A DNA stretch of 13,303 nt from Acanthamoeba lenticulata (Eukaryota; Discosea; Longamoebia; Acanthamoebidae), in the NCBI GenBank assembly GCA_002179805.1, contig NAVB01001290.1, positions 1-13,303 of the forward strand, given 5' to 3'. Numbering within the stretch: the stretch's first letter is position 1; each line of letters opens with the position of its first letter. Under the pieces are notes generated by a model, which made no database searches, was not told the origin of the DNA, and saw only the letters and a program-made list of their open reading frames with translations. The position numbers were made by a program, and so were the translations under genes. Below, in pieces: positions 7,402 to 13,303 of the stretch.

Positions 7402-9964
7402 CCACTTGATTTCCTTGGCGGCTTCCCAATGCTCACCCTCCTCCTCGCCCACCTACACATCCAACTTATACGGCACCTTTCCCTCCTCGCCCCGCCTCTC
7501 TTCTTCGCCCCTGCGGCAGTCAAATGGCTCGTTCCGCAAGGTGTCCCTCTTCAGCCAGGCCAACCGTGGCAGCGCCAGCGACTCTGAGGACAACTTCACG
7601 TCGCGGCCCACCAGCGGCTTCCTCAAGCAGAGCCTCGTCCAACAGCAGCAGCTCGATGAGCAGCGCGCCCTTGGAGGAGGTGCGGCCTGGCGCACGGGCA
7701 GACGAGGCAGCCTCGACGACAGCGTTCGCTCCCACCGCAAAGTGGCTCGCAAGGTTCGATTTTCGATCAACGACGACGCAGAGGCCGAGCGCCAAGACCA
7801 GGGCCGGCCTCAGCTTGCCGACTTCAAGCTGCAGTCGATGACCTCCTCGGCCTCCTTTGCTTCGTCCTCATGCGCGGCCTCGCCCGATGCTATTTCCTCT
7901 CGCAGCCACGCGGCTGAGGTGAGCGCAGCTGCCCCTCTCTCTACTTCTTCGTCTTCTTCATCATCCACTACAAAGGCGTCGGATATCCACGCCGATATCA
8001 AACAAGCGCTGAAGCCCCCAGCGTTCTCCCTCGTGCGAGACCCGTCTCGCAGGCGCGCAACCCCGACCCCGCCATGCCCCGTCACTTCTTCTTCTTCTTC
8101 TTCTTCAAGCTCCTCCTCAGGTTCTTCTTCATCATTATACTCTTCTTCTACCTCCACAACCGTGCCTTTCGAGTCCGTGTGCCTGGACGAGATGGAAACG
8201 CACAAGAAGAAGAAGAAGAAGTCACACAAGCGCAACTTCGTGGCCTTTGTCAACACCAAGAGCGGCGCGCAAAAGGGCGAAGATGCGCTCGAGCTGCTCA
8301 CCGACGTGCTCGGCGAAGACCGCGTCTTTGACCTCATCGAGCTGGACGACCTCGAGGAATGGTTCGTGCCTCTCCTTCATCTTCATCTTCTTCTTTCCTT
8401 TGTTTGACCTGACTTTGTTTGCACACTTCAGTCTGGAGCAGTTCAGGGACGAGAAGGACCTGTGCATCGTCGTGGGCGGTGGCGACGGCACCTACAGCTC
8501 CATCCTCAACGCCCTCATCAAGATGAAGTTCCAGCCCATGCCGCTCGTACGTCCCGTCCCCGTCCACCTTCCCGTCCCTTGTCCCAACCGCGGCGCCTCA
8601 CACAATCGCACATCGCACATCGCACATCGCACACACACACACAACAGTTGGCGACGCTCCCGATGGGTACGGGCAACGACCTGGCCCGCGAGTTTGGGTG
8701 GGGCGGCGGCTTCGAGCCCGACGAGGACGGCATGAACGAAATGTTTGAACTCTACCAGGAGGCCGAGCCCTCTCCGCTCGACATGTACGACCCGCATGAT
8801 CCGCTGTTGGTTGGTTGGTTGGTTGAATGCTGACGATGCAAACGGGATGGTGCAGATGGCGCGTGGAGATCCGGCCGCAGAACGAGGTGACCGGCGAGTT
8901 CTCCGACAGAGAGCGTCGAGTGCAGTACATGTTCAACTACTTCAACATCGGGTTCGACGCCGACGTGTCGCTGGGCTTTGACAAGTCCCGCAAGAAGCTT
9001 CCGTGGCTCTTCCGCGCCCAATGCCTCAACAAACTCTTGTACGATTATCAAATTCTTTTTATTTATGGTTTTTATTTATGTGTTATGTTCTTATTTTTTT
9101 TTCTGCTTTTTCTGACTTTCTTGGCGCTCACAGCTACCTGTGCTCGGTCCCGAGGCCGGTCATCAACGGCATGACGGAGCTCCACAACTGCGTGATGGCC
9201 GAGGTGGACGATGATCCCATCACCCTGCCCAAGGACCTCCGCACCCTGGTCGTCCTCAACTTTACCTGTTACCAGGCCGGCCTCGGTACTTTTTTTGCTC
9301 ATCCTCTTCATCATCCTCATCATCATCGTCATCCTGTCTCTGGGCGTGCCGCTGACTTGACGGACGGCAGACATCTGGGGATCGGCGACGGAGGCCGAGA
9401 GTGCGGCGGGCTATCCGATCCTGTGGAGCACGCCCTCCATGAGCGATCGCACGGTCGAGGTCGTGGGCCTCGGTGGGCTCGACCACGAGGCCGCCGTGCG
9501 CACCAACATGGCCAAAGGTCAGTCCTTTCCTCCTCCCCTTCCTCTCCGCACACAACTTGAAGCTCACTTTCTCCTTCTCCTTCATCATCACCATCATCAT
9601 CACAGGCTATCGACTGGGCCAGGGCAGCAGCATCAAGATCCGCCTGTTGGACGACGTGGCGATCAACATCGACGGCGAGCCCGAGTGGCAAAAGGCCCCT
9701 TGCGAGGTCACCCTCACCCGGTGGGGCTCTGTCTCGCTCCTCCGCCGCCCGGAGGAGAACGAAGAAGACAAGAAGAAGAAAAAGAAGGAGAAGAAGAAGG
9801 AAAAGGCCACCACGAAGGTGCACATCGGCAGCAAGCGCATCGCCAAGCGGCGCCGAACAGCGCCGGCGGCCGCCAGCAGAGCGGCTAGGGGCAAACGGTG
9901 GGACCAGGAGAGCAAGTTCTCGCTGGGCGGCTTCCTGCTCTACATGCTCACCGGCCGTGTCTGA
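7382..9964 (+). CDS. Diacylglycerol kinase with Ser-rich N-terminus and basic C-terminal tail
   Basis: Seven exons: 7382-8361, 8432-8546, 8648-8784, 8856-9038, 9134-9285, 9371-9517 and 9606-9964; 690 aa. It phosphorylates diacylglycerol to phosphatidic acid with ATP, ending DAG signals at membranes. Residues 1-275 are disordered and Ser-rich, with RRGSL (S110, PKA-type site) and RKVRFS (residues 123-128, PP1-docking type). The catalytic domain starts ~284 (FVAFVNTKSGAQKG); the glycine motif VVGGGDGT is at 340-347 and LPMGTGNDLAREFGW at ~369-383. The accessory domain begins near LDIW (W412) with FNYFNIGFDAD (~437-447) and continues to INIDGEPEWQKAPC (~591-604). The tail (626-669) is very Lys/Arg-rich. 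I see no C1 cysteine-rich domain or EF hand in the window. The third donor is set at 8785 because it yields the conserved LDxW; a donor at 8806 is the alternative. Start: first ATG in frame with the Ser-rich region other than non-conserved upstream codons. Confidence 0.9.
8086..8107 (+). repeat. (TTC)n tract coding poly-Ser in the DAG kinase
   Basis: An uninterrupted TTC/TCT run, read as consecutive Ser codons, within the disordered N-terminal region. A second Ser-coding cluster follows to ~8155. Typical slippage-prone trinucleotide repeat. Confidence 0.7.
8606..8643 (+). repeat. ATCGCAC and CA short tandem repeats in a DAG kinase intron
   Basis: Three to four copies of a CGCACAT unit followed by a CA run, directly before the acceptor at 8647. 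A repeat in the intron 3' end can alter acceptor choice if its length changes. Confidence 0.65.
8807..8824 (+). repeat. (TTGG)n microsatellite in a DAG kinase intron
   Basis: Four and a half copies of TTGG inside the intron 8785-8855. Several GT dinucleotides within it could serve as alternative donors, but the in-phase choices other than 8806 give a stop or a frameshift. Confidence 0.65.
9298..9337 (+). repeat. ATC/CTC-type imperfect repeat in a DAG kinase intron
   Basis: Imperfect CATCCT/CATCAT repeats fill much of intron 9286-9370. A similar pyrimidine/CAT-rich run occurs before the acceptor of intron 9518-9605. Confidence 0.6.
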
Positions 9965-10127
9965 TGAGCTTGTTGTTGTTGTTGTCAGCATCTTGCTTTG
10001 AAGAACAACAGAGTTAAAGTTGTCCTGGCTTCGTTCTTTTTGACCACTTCGCTTCGTTCTTTTTTGTCTGGGGAACGCCGCTTTTAATTTTGTGGTCATA
10101 TTTTGTGTTGTAGATTTGTGCCACTGG
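9965..10127 (+). promoter_or_regulatory. Short gap between the DAG kinase and receptor genes
   Basis: Only 163 bp separate the kinase stop from the receptor ATG on the same strand. It contains no canonical AATAAA. A direct repeat GCTTCGTTCTTTTT occurs at 10028 and again at 10051. A TGTGTTGTAG acceptor-like sequence ends at 10113, so an upstream non-coding or short coding exon of the receptor cannot be excluded. Confidence 0.4.
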
Positions 10128-11493
10128 ATGGACGAAGATGAGCTAGACGCGTTGATGGGCACGGTGGCCATAGGGAGCATGATTTCCATCACCGCCGTCC
10201 TGTTCCTCATCACCTCTGCCTTGGCGCTGGGCAAGTGGCGCAAGTGCTACTGGCGCGTCATTCTCGGCCTCGCCCTCTCCGACCTCGCCGTCTCCTGCTC
10301 CTTCGTACTCTCTCTCTCTCTCTCCTTTGTGCTCCCTGTTCCTTTCCTCCACCTCTCTTTGTTCACTTCCTCTTCCTTTCGTTGCTCATCTTTCTTCATC
10401 CTTCTTGCGGGCCCGCAAGGTCGCTGGCGCATTGCCGGTGTTTGCGTGGCACACCGCGCTGGAGGGGCAGCTCTGCAGCGTGCAGGGCGCGATCGTGCAG
10501 TTTGGGGGCAGCGGCACCACCTACTACGCGCTCGCCATCGCCGTCGTGCTCTACCTCCGCCTTGTGCGTGGCGTCAAGGTCCTCTTCCTCTTCCTCCTCC
10601 AGCCGTGGTGTGCTCTTGCACGCGTCATGACTCGACATGGACGTCGCGCAGATCACGGCGTGGATGGAGGTCACGCTCCACTTGGTCTGGATTCCGCCCT
10701 CTTTGGTCCTTGCTCTTCTGCCCCTCGTTGACGTGGGCGGCATCCACTACGACAACTCGGTCGGCTGGTGTTGGATCGCGGAGGCGCCCACGTTTGCGCG
10801 GTTCATCTTCTACTACGTCTACGTGTGGGCCGTCATCGTCGCCATCCTCGGCCTCTACTACTCGATCTTCTCCCACATGCGACGAGGTTGGTGATGACCA
10901 CTTGCTCGCTCTGGCCTGACCCGAATCGCTGTGTGCGTTCTGCAGAGGCCATGGAGGTGCAGCGCCAGAACCTGCGATTGACGGCGATCGCGTCGGGCTC
11001 GGTCTACTCGCAGCAGGCCGAGAGCTCGAAGCGGCTCATCCTCTACCCGCTGGCCTTTGTCATCTTCTGGGTGCCGGCCACCATCAACCGGTACACGGCC
11101 ACGCCTCAAGCCGCTCAGGCCCTTCGGCCTACTCACCTGTGGCCACGCGTGTGTCAGAGCGCTGGAGGCGTCTGGCCAGTCCGTGTTTGCGGTGACGTAC
11201 TTGGAGTGCTTCTTCCTGCCGCTCCAGGGCATCACCAACACGCTCATCTACCTCTTCACCTCCAAGGCCCACAAGGTACGACTTTGCTTGTAGGCCCACA
11301 ACGAACAACTTGAGCGGCTTAAGGGTGATGGCTCTCGTCGTGGCAGGACATCTTCCGTCGGGCGCTTGGACGGCCACAGCCTGAAAGGACTCGCCTGTTG
11401 AACGACACTGACTTCAGCTTGAACCACAACCATAGTCCCACCGTCCGGCGGCTGTTTTCTGGTGAGACGAATGAGGGGCACGCCCAAACGTGA
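10128..11493 (+). CDS. Seven-transmembrane receptor, cAMP-receptor/GPR1-like class
   Basis: Six exons: 10128-10304, 10420-10578, 10652-10886, 10946-11090, 11158-11275 and 11347-11493; 326 aa. Introns are 115, 73, 59, 67 and 71 bp. A short acidic extracellular N-terminus (no signal peptide) precedes seven hydrophobic helices at roughly 11-34, 44-67, 79-103, 117-138, 161-185, 219-237 and 249-272. Class landmarks: SDL in helix 2; Cys at the top of helix 3 (LCSVQG, C78) paired with GWCW in loop 2 (C152); FWVPATINR in helix 6; and GITNTLIYLF in helix 7, the counterpart of NALIY in cAR/GPR1-like receptors. Loop 3 is short and charged; the tail is ~50 residues. It probably couples a heterotrimeric G protein to an unknown ligand at the plasma membrane. 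The start is the first in-frame ATG. The C-terminus is less certain because a GTGAGA donor lies at 11461, so a further exon beyond the stop at 11491-11493 is possible. Confidence 0.8.
10307..10324 (+). repeat. (CT)n microsatellite in receptor intron 1
   Basis: About nine CT units start right after the donor of the 115-bp intron, the longest in the window. The whole intron is pyrimidine-rich. Confidence 0.7.
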
Positions 11494-11714
11494 GAAACTC
11501 GGCGAAAGACGTAGCCCGATTGGTGAGTTGATTTTATTGAGTTTTCTCGGCCCCGAACCGCCCAATAACAGTTTTGTCAGAGATAAACAGCCTATTCGCG
11601 CCGATAGCGATGCGAGTGAAGTATTTAATAGGGGTATCATGTAGTACATCAACAACTCAACCACAACAACGAGCAACTGGTCAAGTCAGACTACAGCACT
11701 AACTCACGCACTAC
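11494..11714 (+). promoter_or_regulatory. Receptor 3' flank and promoter region of the SDR gene
   Basis: 221 bp. TATTTAATA at 11622-11630, ~85 nt before the SDR ATG, is a good TATA-like candidate in GC-rich surroundings. GTGAGTTG at 11522 with AATAACAG ending at 11571 resembles a small intron, possibly in the receptor 3' UTR. No other gene is visible. Confidence 0.4.
11622..11630 (+). promoter_or_regulatory. TATA-like element of the SDR gene
   Basis: TATTTAATA, 85 nt upstream of the ATG at 11715; a start site ~30 bp downstream would leave a ~55-60 nt leader. Assigned by composition and position only. Confidence 0.35.
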
Positions 11715-12699
11715 ATGGACAATCGAACGAACTCCACCAACAACACCTCCAGCCAGCCCAAGGTTTGGCTCATCACTGGCTGCTCCTCAGGCTTCGGTCG
11801 GGAACTCGTTCTGGCGGCCCTCAAGCGTGGCGACAAAGTCATCGCCACAGCGCGCTCTGTGGGCAAGATCGCCTCCCTTGTCGAAGCTGGCGCCCACGCA
11901 CTTGAGCTTGACGTCACCAGTCCATTGCCCGAACTCGAAGCTCTCGCTGAGCAGGCCGTTGCCGTCTATGGCCGCGTGGACATCTTGGTCAACAACGCGG
12001 CCTACGTCCTGCAGGGAGGCATTGAAGCTGCCAGGTGCGTTTGTTTCTGGCAGGGTTTGTTGTTGGGTTGAGCCAGTGACTGACTTGTTGTCAATCAATC
12101 TTACCAGCCCCGAAGAGACGCTGGCGCAGTTCAACACCAACGTGTTCGGCCTGCTGAACGTGACGCGAGCCTTCCTGCCGCACATGCGCGCAAGACGGTC
12201 CGGCGTGATCGCCCTCCTGAGCAGCCTCGGCGGCTGGCGAGGCGTTGCTGGAGCGGGCCTATACTGCGCCACCAAGTTCACCCTCGAGGCCATCACCGAA
12301 GCGCTGCGAGACGAGGTCGCCCCTCTGGGCATCAGCGTGACGGCGATCGAGCCGGGCTACTTCCGCACGTCGTTACTCAACCAAGACGCCAACACCGTCA
12401 TCGCCAAGCAGCACATCGCCGACTACGACCAGACGCCTGTGCGCACCGTGCTGGATCAGCTCAAGTCCGTCGCCGGCAAGCAGCCGGGCGACCCGGTCAA
12501 GGCCGCCCAGCGCATCGTCGACGTGCTCACCCTGTCCGGGTCGGCGGCGGGTCACAGCGAGGTGCCCGTGCGTCTGGCGCTGGGCCGGGACTGCTACGAG
12601 GCCATCAAGGACAAGTGCCAGGCCTCCTTGGCCCTGCTCGAGGAGTGGAAGGACATCTCCCTCGGCACCGAGCATGACGACGTGCACACCTCGTCGTGA
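11715..12699 (+). CDS. Short-chain dehydrogenase/reductase (classical SDR)
   Basis: Two exons, 11715-12034 and 12108-12699, 303 aa; one 73-bp intron (GTGCGT...ACCAG, phase 2, Ser107). It is a cytosolic NAD(P)-dependent oxidoreductase with a Rossmann fold; there is no signal peptide or membrane segment. After an Asn/Thr/Ser-rich N-terminus come the cofactor motif TGCSSGFG (residues 21-28), ATAR (R47, favouring NADP), ELDVT (64-68), NNAA (93-96), the tetrad Asn (N118), the catalytic Ser in LLSSLGG (145/146), and YCATK with Y159 and K163. PGYFRT follows the active site. The set is complete, so the enzyme should be active; the substrate cannot be read from sequence. Its overall form resembles SDRs annotated as 17-beta-hydroxysteroid or retinol dehydrogenase-like oxidoreductases. 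It is convergent with the Ufd2-type gene, with 57 bp between the stop codons. Confidence 0.92.
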
Positions 12700-12705
12700 T
12701 GAAGC

Positions 12706-12711
12706 TTTATT
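12706..12711 (-). terminator. Poly(A) signal AATAAA of the Ufd2-type gene
   Basis: TTTATT on plus, AATAAA on minus, 46 nt past the TAA stop (12759-12757). Cleavage 10-30 nt further on would fall inside the SDR coding region. Confidence 0.5.
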
Positions 12712-12715
12712 ACTG

Positions 12716-12735
12716 TTCTTCTTCTTCTTCTTCTT
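12716..12735 (+). repeat. (TTC)n tract between the convergent genes
   Basis: About six TTC units lie in the 57-bp gap between the SDR and Ufd2-type stop codons. Confidence 0.7.
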
Positions 12736-12738
12736 GTT

Positions 12739-12744
12739 ATTAAA
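12739..12744 (+). terminator. Poly(A) signal ATTAAA of the SDR gene
   Basis: ATTAAA 40 nt after the SDR stop. Cleavage would fall near or inside the 3' coding exon of the opposite-strand Ufd2-type gene. Confidence 0.45.
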
Positions 12745-12756
12745 CGCTACACAACT

Positions 12757-13249
12757 TTACTCGGTGGTCGGCTGCTGGGGCTGCCGCGGCTGGCGCCTGC
12801 TCTGCTTCCACTCCTCGATTCTCGCCTTGAGCTCCGTGTCTGCGGCGATGATAAAATAAATATATTTTAAATGCTAAAATAAAATAAAATGAAAAATGGG
12901 TGGCGCGAGACGCACTGGGGACGAGCATGTCGAGGGTGAGGCGCGCCCGGTTGAACGGGTCGGTCGGGTCGCTGAGAAGGTGGCGCGTGATGGCCGCCCG
13001 GTCCATGTTGTTGTTCGACGTCGGGAGGATCACCGGGTCCTCCATCAGCTCACACGTGATCGGGTCTGCCTCCCCCCAACAACGCGAAAAAAGATAAAAA
13101 TCCGAATTTAAATAACAGAATAACAATGAATTGATCTCGGTACCGAGGAACTCGTCGGGGATGTCGCCCATCTCCTCCTGCATCCGCTGCTCGAGGTCGT
13201 GCTGGGCCGCCGCAGCCTCGGCAAAGGCGTTGAACCGCTCAATGTCCGG
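12757..13249 (-). CDS. UFD2: Ubiquitin conjugation factor E4 (Ufd2/UBE4 family), C-terminal U-box part
   Basis: Three minus-strand exons are visible: 13249-13144, 13065-12916 and 12839-12757 (TAA at 12759-12757). The gene continues beyond the right edge; 13250 onward is read as the next intron, with acceptor GGGCCAG. The visible 112 residues contain a helical lead-in, then DIPDEFLDP and a complete U-box: [16 protein letters not shown], and [12 protein letters not shown] followed by [19 protein letters not shown]. This order and wording are diagnostic of Ufd2-type E4 enzymes, which use the U-box to recruit an E2 and extend ubiquitin chains on substrates handled by Cdc48/p97. The D of FLDP is created by splicing (phase 1). 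The short tail after the U-box is Gln/Pro/Arg-rich. Both complete introns (76 and 78 bp) are much richer in A/T than others here. Earlier exons encoding the Ufd2 core are outside the window. Confidence 0.93.
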
Positions 13250-13303
13250 CTGGCCCAATGAAAAGTAACACATTAAACACATTGATATTTTAAATAAATA
13301 TAA

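Noticed and set aside
7810..8337. 175-codon minus-strand frame with Glu runs
   Set aside because: It is the antisense mirror of the Ser-rich DAG kinase N-terminus.
8785..8806. Donor at 8806 (CT|GTTGG) for DAG kinase intron 3
   Set aside because: It keeps frame but inserts seven residues and replaces the conserved LDxW with PLW; the donor at 8785 preserves LDIW. It cannot be fully excluded without cDNA.
9329..10243. 304-codon minus-strand frame
   Set aside because: It crosses the DAG kinase exons, the intergenic gap and the receptor start in antisense and shows only low-complexity Ser/Thr/Leu/Glu runs.
11639..11644. ATG-TAG minimal uORF before the SDR gene
   Set aside because: It lies only ~9 nt after the TATA-like element, so it is probably upstream of the transcription start.
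11827..12034. Alternative plus-strand frame overlapping SDR exon 1 that continues into exon 2
   Set aside because: Only the 11715 frame gives the TGxxxGxG and NNAA motifs; the match in exon 2 is reached through the phase-2 intron at 12035-12107.
1..13303. tRNA, rRNA, CRISPR, transposon or viral insertions
   Set aside because: I scanned for tRNA-like cloverleaf ends, regular spacer repeats, terminal inverted repeats and transposase or capsid motifs and saw none. This was by eye only; a covariance-model and repeat search would be decisive.

Overview
The window looks like nuclear DNA of a GC-rich, intron-dense free-living amoeba, most likely Acanthamoeba or a close relative. It is a compact eukaryotic gene array: nine protein genes in 13.3 kb, with 28 complete introns of only 58-115 bp, nearly all GT-AG. 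Gaps are short, low-complexity tracts are common, and the families are eukaryotic (UCH deubiquitinase, Ufd2-type U-box E4, diacylglycerol kinase, cAMP-receptor-like GPCR). There is no operon structure, CRISPR array, rRNA, tRNA or mobile element that I can support. Exons were placed by hand from splice sites, reading-phase bookkeeping, family motifs and, for the two phospholipase genes, comparison of the paralogues with each other.

Layout. (1) 1-503, minus: N-terminal part of an unrecognised acidic/basic protein that runs off the left edge. (2) 937-2633, minus: a 543-aa Gln/Pro-rich protein with coiled coil, one U1/matrin-type C2H2 zinc finger, an acidic tail and three SUMO-acceptor consensus sites. 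(3) 2803-3953, minus: a secreted phospholipase A2-like protein (299 aa, five exons). (4) 4353-5400, plus: a UCHL3-type ubiquitin C-terminal hydrolase (241 aa, five exons). (5) 5735-6958, plus: a second secreted PLA2-like protein (293 aa, six exons), paralogous to gene 3 and in inverted orientation around the UCH gene. (6) 7382-9964, plus: a diacylglycerol kinase (690 aa, seven exons). (7) 10128-11493, plus: a seven-helix receptor of the cAR/GPR1-like class (326 aa, six exons). (8) 11715-12699, plus: a short-chain dehydrogenase/reductase (303 aa, two exons). (9) 12757 to beyond the right edge, minus: the C-terminal U-box end of a Ufd2/UBE4 ubiquitin chain-elongation factor, convergent with gene 8 and separated from it by only 57 bp.

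How they fit together. Two themes recur: lipid signalling (two PLA2-like proteins, a DAG kinase, a GPCR) and ubiquitin handling (UCH, Ufd2). In a eukaryotic genome this proximity is weak evidence of function. The firm relationship is the PLA2 duplication, where exon lengths of 132, 135 and 133 nt and intron phases are preserved exactly between copies. The observations most worth a second look are the PLA2 pair with its uncharacterised N-terminal Cys-rich region and expanded loop before the catalytic His-Asp; the altered Gln-to-Cys spacing in the UCH active site; the strong preference for GTAC splice donors (17 of 28); and the SUMO and PP1 docking motifs in genes 2 and 6.
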